Of a DNA stretch of 64,000 bases, positions 24,171 to 33,593 are shown one piece after another. How positions within the stretch are numbered: position 1 is the first letter of the stretch; the number at the start of each line of letters is the position of its first letter. The notes below the pieces were generated by a model, which saw only the letters and a list, made by a program, of their open reading frames with translations, was not told the DNA's origin and ran no database searches. Location of the stretch: assembly GCA_001899175.1 (NCBI GenBank), contig MKVH01000008.1, forward strand, positions 1 through 64,000. Direction: 5' to 3'. Source of the stretch: Candidatus Kapaibacterium thiocyanatum (GTDB lineage Bacteria > Bacteroidota > Ignavibacteria > Kapaibacteriales > Kapaibacteriaceae). The position numbers and the translations under genes were made by a program.

Positions 24171-26942
24171 ATGAAACGAATTTTCGCCGCAATCGGCATG
24201 GGGATGTTGATAGGATCTGCGGGTATGTCCGCGCAAACGGCCGAGTATCTCTCGCCTGCGCCCGGATCGACGGCAGCATCCACCGAAACACGGATCATCG
24301 TACGGTCATCGGCACGCGTAACGGCCGCACCGGAACGGATGTCCCGTCATATCACGTTGAAGGGAGATGGTACGGCAGCCGTCGAATGCACGATCGTCCT
24401 GGGCAGGGATGGTCGTACGATCAACGTCGTTCCTCTGGAGCCGTTGAAGTCTTCGACACGCTACGTCGTGGCCATCAAGGGGAACAGGGATATCGGTCTT
24501 CCCGACACATCGTACAGCTTCCGGACGGCACGACCTGCAGTTCCTGAGCGTCCCGACGTTTCGCCGGTCGTGCAGGAAGGCGAGGAAGTCCCGACGGACG
24601 TCGTTCCGTTGACGGTGACGGTGAATACGACGCCGGCACCCGGCTATCTCTACATATCGCCGTTCTGCCGTACGCCGAAGCCCGTCTATGCACCGTATCT
24701 CATGGTTCTCGACAATGCCGGGAACCTCAAGCACTGGAAGTCGATACCGGAGTATGCCTTCGACTTCCGCCCACTTCCGGATGGACGTCTTGGGTATACG
24801 GTCTTCCAGATGGCGGCCTCCGGCGCCCGCGCATTCTCGCAGGCATTCCAACTTGACTCGAATCTCGACATCATCCGTGAACTGAAGCCGTCCAACGGCT
24901 ATCAGCTCGCACAGCATGCCTTCACTGTACTTCCGAACGGCAACAGGATTCTCCTGAGCCAGGAAGACGTGGTAATGGATCTCAGCGACGTCGTTCCGGG
25001 AGGAGACCCTGCGGCGACGGTAACGCAGCCTATCGTTCAGGAAGTGGATCCGAATGGCGTCGTTCTCTTCCAATGGCGCAGCCTGGACTACTTCCCGGTC
25101 ACAGCATCGTACGAACCGCTCAATGCCGCCACCATCCGCTATTCCCATAACAACGCCCTCGAAATCGATACGGATGGGAACTTCCTCCTGAGCCTTCGCC
25201 ACATGTCCACGATCATCAAGGTGAACCGGAGTACGGGCGAGATCATGTGGATCCTCGGCGGAAAGCTGAACCAGTTCAGATTCGTCGGCGAGGACGAAGC
25301 GAACGCACCGAACTACTTCTCCTACCAGCACGACATCCGCAGGCTTCCGAACGGCAACATTTCGATGTTCGACAACGGAAACCAGAAGAATCCTCCGCAT
25401 ACGCGGGCCGTGGAGTATACCATCGACGAGCAGGCGAAGACCTGTACGCTCGCATGGTCGTATCGTCATGTTCCCGATATCTATGCCCAGGCACAGGGTG
25501 CCGTCCAGACGCTGCCGAACGGGCATCGCATCATCGCATGGGGCAATGCGGTCCAGAACGGATCGCCGGCCATCACGGAAGTGGATGCCGCGGGTACGGT
25601 GGTGTTCGAAGCCACGTTGCCCACGACGATGCATCCCTACAAGGTGGAGAAGCTGCCGTATCCGATGGGACGCCCGGCATCGAAGGTCTTCATCGACGAA
25701 GTGCTCCGCGGCAACACGTACACCTACACGCGCGGTACCGACACGATCGGTCTGACCATCACGTGGAACGTTCTCGAATCGTTCTTCTACAATGCCACGG
25801 TGGCCTATCGGTATCCGTACGCACCGGAAGATCCGGTGTTCGAGGGAACGGCGCCGACGATCTTCCCCGTGCGTGTTACCGTGGAACAGGAAGGTATCAC
25901 GAGTCATGAAGCGGAATTCCGCTTCAAGGCTTCCGTTCTCGGTCTCGAACGTGTCGCCGACCGTATCACGGTCTTCCATCGCGATACGATCGGAAAAGGT
26001 CTGTTCACACCCCTGAAGACCCGCTACAACCCTGCATCGCAGGAGATCGTCGTCGATACCGCACAGGTCGGTGAGTTCACGTTCGGCCTCGTCAACACGA
26101 GCGGGCGTCCTTCCGTACCGGCACTGCTCTCGCCGCCGAGCGATGGGAAGGTTCTCGCCAACGCCGAAGTCCAGCTCCGCATCTCGCCGAAGGGGAACTT
26201 CCTGACGCATACGATCGAAGTATCGACACGTCAGGACATGTCGAACGTCATCTTCAGAAGCACGTCGAACAACGACAAGGCACGTACGACTCCGCTTTCC
26301 GCAGGACGCTATTACTGGCGCGCGCGCTCCGTCTCCGATACGGATCAACCCGGTGACTGGACCGCGGTGGACAGCTTCCTCGTGACCGATGCCTATACGA
26401 AGCTGGTGGCTCCCGACAACAACGTCGTCTGGTATCAGGACAGCGCCTACGTCATCAAATGGGAAACGAACGTGTCGACGCGTATCCGGCTCGAGCTGAT
26501 GAGCGGCGAGACGGTGGTGGCCCTGATCCGCGATTCCGTGGCATCGGTCAACAAGGGTCTGTTGTGGAAGGTTCCGGTAAGTGTTCCTGCAGGTAAGGAT
26601 TACAGGGTCCGCATCACGCTTCTCGACGAGACCTTCGGAACGATGGACGTATCTCTCGGTACGGTCGAGATCCGCCAGATCACGAGCAGCGTCCAGGAGA
26701 AGGATCGCGGCGCCGGAATCATGATCATTCCCAATCCGTCGACGAACTCGTTCTTCATCGGTGGCATCGAGAACATCACCGAGGTCTCCTTTTTCACGAA
26801 CGATGGCTCGCATGTCCGTACCGACGAGGTGATGGGTACGGGAGCGCAATTCAACGTGAGCGATCTCGCATCGGGCATGTATCAGCTCGTCATCCGCACG
26901 GGAAGCAATGCCTATACGAAGCCTCTCGTCATCAGCAGATGA
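24171..26942 (+). CDS. Exported arylsulfotransferase-like protein with T9SS tail
   Basis: 923 aa from ATG 24171 (TGGAG seven bases upstream). A signal peptide ending GMSAQ is followed by a Big_5-like Ig domain (residues ~25-125). A six-bladed ASST-type propeller follows (residues ~150-480), with YSHNNALEIDTDGNFLLSLR, GEIMWILGGKLNQF, YQHDIRRLPNGNISMFDNGN and VQTLPNGHRIIAWG blocks. Then come FnIII-like repeats (WRARSVSD around residue 725) and a type A T9SS sorting domain (IPNPSTNSFFIGG ending KPLVISR). ASST enzymes move sulfate between phenols; whether the histidines here are catalytic cannot be decided from sequence. Displayed outside the cell. Related to the genes at 40011 and 45076. Confidence 0.85.
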   Translation: MKRIFAAIGMGMLIGSAGMSAQTAEYLSPAPGSTAASTETRIIVRSSARVTAAPERMSRHITLKGDGTAAVECTIVLGRDGRTINVVPLEPLKSSTRYVVAIKGNRDIGLPDTSYSFRTARPAVPERPDVSPVVQEGEEVPTDVVPLTVTVNTTPAPGYLYISPFCRTPKPVYAPYLMVLDNAGNLKHWKSIPEYAFDFRPLPDGRLGYTVFQMAASGARAFSQAFQLDSNLDIIRELKPSNGYQLAQHAFTVLPNGNRILLSQEDVVMDLSDVVPGGDPAATVTQPIVQEVDPNGVVLFQWRSLDYFPVTASYEPLNAATIRYSHNNALEIDTDGNFLLSLRHMSTIIKVNRSTGEIMWILGGKLNQFRFVGEDEANAPNYFSYQHDIRRLPNGNISMFDNGNQKNPPHTRAVEYTIDEQAKTCTLAWSYRHVPDIYAQAQGAVQTLPNGHRIIAWGNAVQNGSPAITEVDAAGTVVFEATLPTTMHPYKVEKLPYPMGRPASKVFIDEVLRGNTYTYTRGTDTIGLTITWNVLESFFYNATVAYRYPYAPEDPVFEGTAPTIFPVRVTVEQEGITSHEAEFRFKASVLGLERVADRITVFHRDTIGKGLFTPLKTRYNPASQEIVVDTAQVGEFTFGLVNTSGRPSVPALLSPPSDGKVLANAEVQLRISPKGNFLTHTIEVSTRQDMSNVIFRSTSNNDKARTTPLSAGRYYWRARSVSDTDQPGDWTAVDSFLVTDAYTKLVAPDNNVVWYQDSAYVIKWETNVSTRIRLELMSGETVVALIRDSVASVNKGLLWKVPVSVPAGKDYRVRITLLDETFGTMDVSLGTVEIRQITSSVQEKDRGAGIMIIPNPSTNSFFIGGIENITEVSFFTNDGSHVRTDEVMGTGAQFNVSDLASGMYQLVIRTGSNAYTKPLVISR

Positions 26943-26967
26943 CCTGTTGAAAAATACTCGATTTTAT

Positions 26968-27000
26968 AAAAAGCGCTATCAATCCGATAGCGCTTTTTTT
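26968..27000. terminator. Bidirectional terminator
   Basis: AAAAAGCGCTATC / GATAGCGCTTTTTTT with a 5-nt loop, shared by the convergent genes ending at 26942 and 26999. Confidence 0.9.
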
Positions 27001-28858
27001 ATGTCCTGAGGTAGAGGGAAAGGACGGAAACGTCGGCGGCGCTCACGCCGGGAATTCTCGATGCCTGGCCGAGCGATCCCGGGCGTATACGGGAGAGCTT
27101 TTCCCGTGCTTCCTTCGAAAGCGATGAAACGGCATCGTAGACGAAGTCGTCGGGAATGCGCTTCCGTTCGTTGTCTGCGAAGCGTTCCACTTCACGGAGC
27201 TGCTTCTGGATGTAGCCATCGTAGCGGATGGACGTTTCCGCACCATGGATGGCACCAGGATGTTCGGCCATCAGCGAGGGCATGGGATGATGACCGGCTT
27301 CGAGGAGATCCGCGAGGGGAACCGTCGGACGTCGCGCGAGGGTTCCCACCGTCGTCGTTTCCATGACGGGATCTTCGCCGAAGCGTTCCAGGAGCGGGTT
27401 GGCGTCGGCCGGGCCGATCTTCGACGCACCGAGCCAGTCCATTATTCCCGACTGGATTTCATGGGTCCGTTGCCACCGTTCACGGACGTCGTCCGTGATG
27501 AGGCCCAGACGATGGCCATGGGGGAGCAGACGATCGTAGACGCTGTCGATTCTCAGCAATAGCCTGTATTCAGCCAACGACGTGAAGATCCGGTAGGGCT
27601 CTTCCGTATTCTTGTTCACGAGGTCGTCGATCAGCACACCTATGTATGCTTCCGACCTTCCAGGGGTGAAGGGGGCTTCGCCCTTGATCTTCAGGGCCGC
27701 ATTGATACCTGCGATCAGGCCCTGGCTTGCAGCTTCCTCATAACCCGACGTTCCGTTGATCTGTCCTGCGAAGAAGAGTCCGTCGATGGCCTTGGTTTCC
27801 AGCGTGAACTTCAACTGATAGGGGAAGAAGAAGTCATATTCCACGGCATAGCCGTACTTCAGGATGGAGGCATGTTCCAGTCCGGGGATCGTCCTGAGTC
27901 CCGTGTCCTGTACGTCAGCAGGGAGGCTCGTCGAGAAGCCGTTGACGTAGACGGAGTCGGCCGTCAGTCCTTCGGGTTCGAGGACGATGATATGGGAGTC
28001 CTTATCGGCGAAGCGGGCGATCTTGTCCTCGATGGAAGGGCAGTACCGGGGCCCGGCCCCGTGAATCAGCCCGCTGAACATCGGCGATCTGTCGAAGCCC
28101 GTACGCAGGATATCGTGTGTGTGGACGGATGTCGTGCTGGCGAAGCAGGCCAGGCGATTCGTTACCGTTCGTGTACGGATGGAGAAGGGTTGGGGACGTT
28201 CGTCTCCGTTATGGGGAACCAGGAGGCTATAGTCGATGGAATCCTTATGGATTCTGGGGGGTGTTCCGGTCTTCAGACGTCCTTTCTCCAGACCGTACGA
28301 AGCCAGAAGGTCGGAAATACGCTCTGCGGGACGTTCTCCGACACGCCCTCCCTTCGTGGTCTGCATTCCCGTATACATCACGGCATTCAGGAAGGTACCG
28401 GAGCAGAGTATGACGGCTTTGGCCGTAATGACCTCGTCCTTCGTCGTTCTGATGCCTTGCACCACATCGTTCTTCACGATGATTTCCGATACCGTCTCGG
28501 AGATAATGTCGAGATTCGGCGTGGAGCGGACCAGATTCTGCGCGAAGAGGGGATAGAGGTCCTTGTCGTTCTGTGATCGGGGAGACCAGACAGCGGGGCC
28601 CTTCGACGTATTCAGCATCTTGAACTGGAGTCCGCTCGCATCCGCGATCCGGGGCATGACGCCTCCGAGGGCGTCTATTTCCTTTGCGAGGTGCCCCTTG
28701 GCACTCCCTCCGATCGAAGGGTTGCAGGAAAGGCGGCCTATGGTGTGAAAGTCCATGCTTACCAGACCTACCCGCAAGCCCATTCGGGCTGCAGCACAGG
28801 AGGCCTCGATGCCGGCATGGCCGCCACCAATGACGATAATATCGAATCGATGATCCAT
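26999..28858 (-). CDS. mnmG: tRNA uridine 5-carboxymethylaminomethyl modification enzyme MnmG
   Basis: 619 aa. ATG 28858 gives the family start [18 protein letters not shown] with the FAD-binding GxGxxG-type loop. Further upstream the frame runs through two parS sites and is not coding. Family blocks: [55 protein letters not shown], and the C-terminal [19 protein letters not shown] region that contacts MnmE and tRNA. With MnmE it installs the cmnm5 group on wobble U34 of several tRNAs. It follows mnmE and a GNAT gene on the same strand. Confidence 0.97.
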   Translation of the reverse strand: MDHRFDIIVIGGGHAGIEASCAAARMGLRVGLVSMDFHTIGRLSCNPSIGGSAKGHLAKEIDALGGVMPRIADASGLQFKMLNTSKGPAVWSPRSQNDKDLYPLFAQNLVRSTPNLDIISETVSEIIVKNDVVQGIRTTKDEVITAKAVILCSGTFLNAVMYTGMQTTKGGRVGERPAERISDLLASYGLEKGRLKTGTPPRIHKDSIDYSLLVPHNGDERPQPFSIRTRTVTNRLACFASTTSVHTHDILRTGFDRSPMFSGLIHGAGPRYCPSIEDKIARFADKDSHIIVLEPEGLTADSVYVNGFSTSLPADVQDTGLRTIPGLEHASILKYGYAVEYDFFFPYQLKFTLETKAIDGLFFAGQINGTSGYEEAASQGLIAGINAALKIKGEAPFTPGRSEAYIGVLIDDLVNKNTEEPYRIFTSLAEYRLLLRIDSVYDRLLPHGHRLGLITDDVRERWQRTHEIQSGIMDWLGASKIGPADANPLLERFGEDPVMETTTVGTLARRPTVPLADLLEAGHHPMPSLMAEHPGAIHGAETSIRYDGYIQKQLREVERFADNERKRIPDDFVYDAVSSLSKEAREKLSRIRPGSLGQASRIPGVSAADVSVLSLYLRT

Positions 28859-28867
28859 AGAATCCGA

Positions 28868-28883
28868 TGTTCCACGTGGAACA
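28868..28883. promoter_or_regulatory. parS centromere site 1
   Basis: TGTTCCACGTGGAACA, a perfect 16-bp palindrome that equals a known bacterial parS (ParB-binding) variant, 9 bp before the mnmG start. Confidence 0.85.
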
Positions 28884-28925
28884 ATAATGGATGTTCGTAG
28901 AATACCGAAAGCAGGTATACCGGAA

Positions 28926-28941
28926 TGTTCCACGTGGAACA
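28926..28941. promoter_or_regulatory. parS centromere site 2
   Basis: A second exact copy of TGTTCCACGTGGAACA, 58 bp from the first. Two identical copies in 75 bp exclude chance. ParB would spread from here to organise the origin region. Confidence 0.85.
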
Positions 28942-29019
28942 TTCGCGTACCAGGCGATTGGCTCCATCCGGTAGGGTGCATCCCTCGAACCTTCTTGCGG
29001 ATATCCCTGACGAGCAGGC

Positions 29020-29550
29020 CTAACGGAGGAACTTGACCATGAGGTACTCGTCAACGTAGGCGTCGCCGATCTTCATGGCTCGGAGCTCCGTTCCATAGAC
29101 GATAAAGCCCATCCTCAGGTATAAGGCATAGGAGGCGTCGTTGCGGGTCGAGACGGACAACTGGATCTGTTCACAGCCTACAACGTCCCGGGCATTCTCC
29201 ATAACCGACTTCAGGAGCATGGATGCCAGACCCTGCCGACGGTATTGCTCACGGACGTACATCCCCCAGACACGGCTTTTGTGCTTGACCTTGCTCAGTG
29301 TATAGTCGCAGGAAAAGCCTGCCATTCCGGCAATCGTGCCGTCCGGAAGAATGGCGCCGAGCAGATAGGCATAGGGAAAGTTCATGTAGCGCTCGAATCT
29401 CTGCTCCTTGTAGAGAATGGAGAGGGAATCGAACCAATCGTAGTCCGAACCGAACAGCTCGGGAGAACGCTCCAGGGCCTCGCGCTGAATATCCAGGAAG
29501 GCATTGAGGTCGTCGATTTCGAGTGGCCGAACAACGATCGAGGGATTCAT
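29020..29550 (-). CDS. GNAT family N-acetyltransferase
   Basis: 176 aa from ATG 29550, three bases after the mnmE stop, so translation is probably coupled. GNAT fold: [20 protein letters not shown] at the N-terminus, the acetyl-CoA loop [15 protein letters not shown] (R/QxxGxG/A type), then [19 protein letters not shown] and a closing [17 protein letters not shown]. The substrate is unknown. Its place between mnmE and mnmG is unusual. Confidence 0.9.
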   Translation of the reverse strand: MNPSIVVRPLEIDDLNAFLDIQREALERSPELFGSDYDWFDSLSILYKEQRFERYMNFPYAYLLGAILPDGTIAGMAGFSCDYTLSKVKHKSRVWGMYVREQYRRQGLASMLLKSVMENARDVVGCEQIQLSVSTRNDASYALYLRMGFIVYGTELRAMKIGDAYVDEYLMVKFLR

Positions 29551-29553
29551 GCT

Positions 29554-30924
29554 CTACTTTCCGATGCAAAAACGTGAGAATACTGTGTCGAGAAGGTCCG
29601 GATTCCAGGTCTCTCCGGAAATATCGCCAAGGAGTCTGATGGCGGCACGGACGTCGACGGAGATGAGTTCATTGGAGCGTCCGGCCGTGAGGCTTTCGAG
29701 AGCGCTGGAGAGATGTTGGACGATCTGGCGGAGCAGACCTGCCTGACGGGCATTGACGAGAATGTCGGTGATGTGTTCCGAGCTCTTCCGGACGTATCCG
29801 GCCAGAACTGCCTTCAGTTCGGAAATACCTGCACCGGTGCGGGCAGAACACAGGATGTCCGTCGGGCGGCTGTCGGAAAGAGTCCGGTCGAAGAGATCGG
29901 CCTTGTTCTGGACGACGAGACATGGAATATGACCGAAGCGCTGCCGGATATCGGCAAGAAGGTCATCGGAATGGTCCAGTCCGGCCGATCCGTCATTGAC
30001 GATCAGGACGAGGTTGCTGCGTTCGATGAGGGAGGATGTGAGCACGATACCCTGCAGTTCGATGCTGTCGGCCGTATCACGCAGTCCGGCAGTGTCGTAG
30101 AGGTGGATCGTACAGCCTTCGACGACGATACTTTCCTCGAGATAGTCGCGGGTCGTTCCGGGAATATCGCTGACGATGGCCCGGTCGCGATCCAGCAGGG
30201 CATTGAACAGCGAGCTTTTGCCGGCATTGGGATAGCCCACGACGGCGCAGTAGAATCCCGATCTCAGGATTTCCGCCGAAGCAGCCGTATCGGCCAGCTC
30301 GGCAGTGAAGCGCCGGATCTCTTCCAGGGTTCCTGCCAGTTTCCGTTTGTCGACGAACTCGACGTCTTCCTCCGAAAAATCGAGCTCGAGTTCCATCAGG
30401 CCCGCTACGTCGAGAAGCTGCTGACGCAGTCCGGCGAGACGCCTGGTGAAGCCACCCGCAAGTTGTCGGGCGGCTGTCTGGGCCCCGGCCTTCGATTCGG
30501 AGTGGATGATATCCGCCACGGCCTCTACCTGCGTGAGATCGAGCTTTCCGTTCAGAAAGGCCCTGCGTGTGAACTCGCCCGGCTCGGCCATGCGTACTCC
30601 TGCGTCCACGAGCGACGAGACGATCTGGCGCGTGACCTGATGCCCGCCATGACAACCTATCTCGACGACATCTTCACCCGTATAGGAATGAGGTGCACGG
30701 AAGACCGAGCAGGTGACGCTGTCGATGCGTTGGCCATGGGCCTGCCACCACCCGTAGTGGATGGTATGGGCCGGAACGTCCCGCAACGTAGCTCCGGAAA
30801 AAAGACGGTCGCAGACGTCGAAGGTCGCAGGACCGGAGACGCGCACCACGGCAAGACCGGCGATCCCGGGTGGCGTCGCCAGAGCGCATATGGTGTCGTG
30901 GATGGAATCCTGCATCATGGACAT
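29554..30924 (-). CDS. mnmE: tRNA modification GTPase MnmE
   Basis: 456 aa from ATG 30924 (ATGs at 30918 and 30915 are also possible; longer frames do not match the family). An N-terminal folate-binding domain (DTICALATPPGIAGLAVVRV, RRAFLNGKLDLTQVEAVADI), a helical domain, and an inserted Ras-like G domain: P-loop GYPNAGKSSLFN, DIPGTTRDYLEE, DTAGLRDT, NKAD. The protein ends FCIGK, with the catalytic C(I/L/V)GK cysteine intact. It partners MnmG in U34 modification. Confidence 0.97.
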   Translation of the reverse strand: MSMMQDSIHDTICALATPPGIAGLAVVRVSGPATFDVCDRLFSGATLRDVPAHTIHYGWWQAHGQRIDSVTCSVFRAPHSYTGEDVVEIGCHGGHQVTRQIVSSLVDAGVRMAEPGEFTRRAFLNGKLDLTQVEAVADIIHSESKAGAQTAARQLAGGFTRRLAGLRQQLLDVAGLMELELDFSEEDVEFVDKRKLAGTLEEIRRFTAELADTAASAEILRSGFYCAVVGYPNAGKSSLFNALLDRDRAIVSDIPGTTRDYLEESIVVEGCTIHLYDTAGLRDTADSIELQGIVLTSSLIERSNLVLIVNDGSAGLDHSDDLLADIRQRFGHIPCLVVQNKADLFDRTLSDSRPTDILCSARTGAGISELKAVLAGYVRKSSEHITDILVNARQAGLLRQIVQHLSSALESLTAGRSNELISVDVRAAIRLLGDISGETWNPDLLDTVFSRFCIGK

Positions 30925-31019
30925 GCAAAATACAATGCTTCTGGTTCGATATTTGCTATGATGCCGGAAGGCCGTAGTATTGTCCGCAACGGAAATCGTA
31001 ATGAAATTTATTATCCACG

Positions 31020-31772
31020 ATGACGGTATCGTCGATGGTCGGACCGATTGAGTTTCATCTGCCGAGTGTGAGTTCCACGAACGACTACGCTCGGGAGCTT
31101 CTCGGTTCCTATCCGTTCGTCTACGTGAGTGCCCAGCACCAGACGGCAGGCAGGGGACGTAACGGTCGGACGTGGCATGGCGATTTCGGAACCAACGTCT
31201 ACTGTTCCTTCGGTATCCGGCATGCCGACTCACCGTCGACGGAAGATGCGGCATCGTACATGGCGCGTGGTGCCCTGGCCGCGCTCGACGTCCTGCGGAC
31301 TCTGGCCCCGGGAACAGTCTTCCGTTTGAAGTATCCTAACGACATCCAGGTTCGCACCGAACAGGGGTGGGCCAAGATTGCCGGAGTCCTCGTGGAACAT
31401 GAGTATCACGGAACGCGCTGCGTCACGACGACGGTCGGTATAGGGGTAAATGTCGGTCAGCGAACGTTTCCGGATACTATCGGCCAGCCTTGTTCGTCGT
31501 TAGTCCTTCTTGGAGTCTCGGTTGATTTGCCGGTATTTCTCTCCGATCTTCGTGATCGGTTTACGCAGGCCCGTTCGCGCCCATGGTTCGAGATACACGA
31601 GGTATGGGTGCGGGAACTGGATGTTCTGGGGAAGCCAGCCAGGATCGCAGGTATGCACGAATCATGGACGATGCATCGTGTCCTGCAGGATGGTCGTTTG
31701 ATAGTACGTCAGGATGTTACACAGCAAGAACGGACCGTCACCGATGGCGACACTATACGATACGACGATTGA
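31020..31772 (+). CDS. birA: Biotin-[acetyl-CoA-carboxylase] ligase (no DNA-binding domain)
   Basis: 250 aa from ATG 31020 (a second ATG lies at 31035). The biotin-ligase core is complete: LPSVSSTNDYARELLG, the adenylate loop HQTAGRGRNGRTWHGDFGTN, RLKYPNDIQV, GVLVEHEYHG and TTVGIGVNVGQ. It lacks the N-terminal HTH of E. coli BirA, so it is a mono-functional enzyme that attaches biotin to carboxyl carrier protein and does not repress biotin genes. A one-mismatch DnaA box (TTATCCACG) ends at its start codon. It diverges from mnmE and is followed directly by coaX. Confidence 0.94.
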   Translation: MTVSSMVGPIEFHLPSVSSTNDYARELLGSYPFVYVSAQHQTAGRGRNGRTWHGDFGTNVYCSFGIRHADSPSTEDAASYMARGALAALDVLRTLAPGTVFRLKYPNDIQVRTEQGWAKIAGVLVEHEYHGTRCVTTTVGIGVNVGQRTFPDTIGQPCSSLVLLGVSVDLPVFLSDLRDRFTQARSRPWFEIHEVWVRELDVLGKPARIAGMHESWTMHRVLQDGRLIVRQDVTQQERTVTDGDTIRYDD

Positions 31773-31773
31773 A

Positions 31774-32577
31774 ATGAACGGCGTCGAGTACGGCATCTGC
31801 GGTATCGACGTCGGAAACAGTCGCGTCAAGATCCACCACGACGACGTCTTTCTTTCCTTCCCGTACGACAAGGAATGGAAGAAGAACGTCCAGCATCACT
31901 TCCGTGATCATACGACGCGTCGTTATCTGATCGGTCTGTCGAGTGTCAATCCAAAGCAGACGACGGCCATCGTCAAGGTGATCCAGCGTTGTCCGGGTCA
32001 CCTCGTCGTCAACGCACACTCGCTCCTGATGCGGAACGAGAAACTCCTGTCATTCGGTGCCGTGGAACATGCGGGTATCGACAGACTTCTCGGCACGATC
32101 GGCGCCATGAATGACGTCAAGCCGCCGCTCATCACCGTCGACTGCGGCACGGCCGTCACGATCAACGTCATCTCGAAGGAACGGGTCTTCCTCGGCGGAA
32201 TGATCTTCGCCGGATTCACGACGCAACTGTTCGGTCTGGCCAAGCAGACGGCCGCCATTCCGGAAATGAAGTTCGTCGCCCCCGCCGACGCGATCGGCAT
32301 CAATACGCAACAATGCCTCATGGCCGGCGTTACGTCATCCGTCGTCGGTGGTATCGCCCATGCCATCCGCAACATCTTCGCGACGCAATTCAAGGGCAAG
32401 CCGGTGCCCGTCGTCCTTACCGGCGGAGAGGCGTCGCACGTCATCGAACGCCTCGGTGCGGAGTCGATCGAAGCTACGTATCACCAGCATATGGTGACGG
32501 ACGGCATTCTCTCGATTCTCGCCAGCGCTCCGATGATCGACGTCCAGGATTCCGTCATCGGCAAGATCCTCACCTGA
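31774..32577 (+). CDS. coaX: Type III pantothenate kinase
   Basis: 267 aa from ATG 31774, two bases after the birA stop; an in-frame ATG at 31744 would overlap birA by 29 bp and add ten residues. Family marks: ICGIDVGNSRVKI (phosphate loop), the block HAGIDRLLGTIGAM (GxDR), ITVDCGTAVTINVISKERVF with the catalytic Asp, and GGMIFAGFTTQLFGLAKQTA. It phosphorylates pantothenate in the first step of CoA synthesis. A birA-coaX pair is common in bacteria and ties two cofactor pathways. Confidence 0.95.
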   Translation: MNGVEYGICGIDVGNSRVKIHHDDVFLSFPYDKEWKKNVQHHFRDHTTRRYLIGLSSVNPKQTTAIVKVIQRCPGHLVVNAHSLLMRNEKLLSFGAVEHAGIDRLLGTIGAMNDVKPPLITVDCGTAVTINVISKERVFLGGMIFAGFTTQLFGLAKQTAAIPEMKFVAPADAIGINTQQCLMAGVTSSVVGGIAHAIRNIFATQFKGKPVPVVLTGGEASHVIERLGAESIEATYHQHMVTDGILSILASAPMIDVQDSVIGKILT

Positions 32578-32580
32578 TCC

Positions 32581-33456
32581 ATGGCTCATCCCGTTCATGC
32601 CGTCGCCATTCATGGTGGTGCAGGCAATCTCGCGCGCTATACAGGAACAGGACGTCTCGAAGAAGCACGGGACATGCTGGACTCGTTGATTCGTGAGCTC
32701 AAGGAACGTCTGCACAGAGGTGATGCCGCACTCGACGTCGTGACGCATGCCATCAAGGTGATGGAAGATTCGGCCCTGTTTCATGCAGGCCGCGGTTCCT
32801 CACCGACGTCCGAAGGATATACCGAACTCGATGCGTCGATCATGGACGGCAATTCGCTGAAGGCCGGTGCCGTAGCGGCCGTCCGTACCGTACGGAATCC
32901 GATCCTCGCCGCCAGAGCCGTGATGGAGCGGACAGGACATGTTCTGCTCGTCGGTCATGAAGCCGACCGGTTCGCAGGCGACAACGGACTGGACATCATC
33001 GACGAGACATACTTCGTTCCCTGCGATACCGCTGCCGTCAGCGACCCAGGTCATGGCACCGTAGGTGCGGTGGCGATGGACGTGCATGGCAACATGGCCG
33101 CTGCGACGTCGACGGGTGGGACGCTACGCAAACGCGCGGGCCGAGTGGGCGATACGCCGATCATCGGTGCAGGTACGTATGCACGCAATACGATCGGTGC
33201 CGTTTCATGTACGGGAACAGGGGAGTACTTCATCAGGGCGAATGCCGCAGGCCGCCTCATCGCCCGCATGGAACTGCTCGGAGAGCATGTCGGCGCTGCC
33301 ACGGGCGAAGTCCTTTCACGTATCGTCGATATCGGAGGATCGGGTGGCATCATCGCCATCGATACCAGGGGTAACGTATCGATGCCGTACAGCACGGAAG
33401 GCATGTACCGTGCGTCGGCCGACGCATCGGGAACGATCACCGTCGGGACGTTATAG
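32581..33456 (+). CDS. Isoaspartyl peptidase / L-asparaginase (Ntn hydrolase)
   Basis: 291 aa, three bases after coaX. N-terminal AVAIHGGAGNLARYTGTGRL is the family start. The autocleavage/catalytic Thr lies in GHGTVGAVAMDVHGNMAAAT, followed by STGGTLRKRAGRVGDTPIIG and GTYARNTIGAVSCTGTGEYF. The precursor splits before this Thr into two chains. It hydrolyses beta-aspartyl dipeptides formed by protein ageing, and asparagine weakly. No signal peptide, so cytosolic. Confidence 0.93.
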   Translation: MAHPVHAVAIHGGAGNLARYTGTGRLEEARDMLDSLIRELKERLHRGDAALDVVTHAIKVMEDSALFHAGRGSSPTSEGYTELDASIMDGNSLKAGAVAAVRTVRNPILAARAVMERTGHVLLVGHEADRFAGDNGLDIIDETYFVPCDTAAVSDPGHGTVGAVAMDVHGNMAAATSTGGTLRKRAGRVGDTPIIGAGTYARNTIGAVSCTGTGEYFIRANAAGRLIARMELLGEHVGAATGEVLSRIVDIGGSGGIIAIDTRGNVSMPYSTEGMYRASADASGTITVGTL

Positions 33457-33593
33457 TGTTTCACGTCGACCGCATGTCGTGCGGAATGGCACGCGATACG
33501 GAGTCGTGCATATCGGCGTAGATCGGCCGATGAAGTCGTCGCATGGAGATCGCCGTCGAACCGATGTACGGATGATCCTCCGGTGTTCCACGA

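Noticed and set aside
24306-26849. Very long minus-strand frame opposite the arylsulfotransferase gene
   Set aside because: It is Arg/Asp-rich, has no family match, and mirrors a gene with a clear signal peptide and T9SS tail; a shadow of codon bias in GC-rich DNA.
28859-28981. N-terminal extension of mnmG by 41 codons
   Set aside because: The extension runs through two parS palindromes and has no family match; ATG 28858 gives the canonical start.
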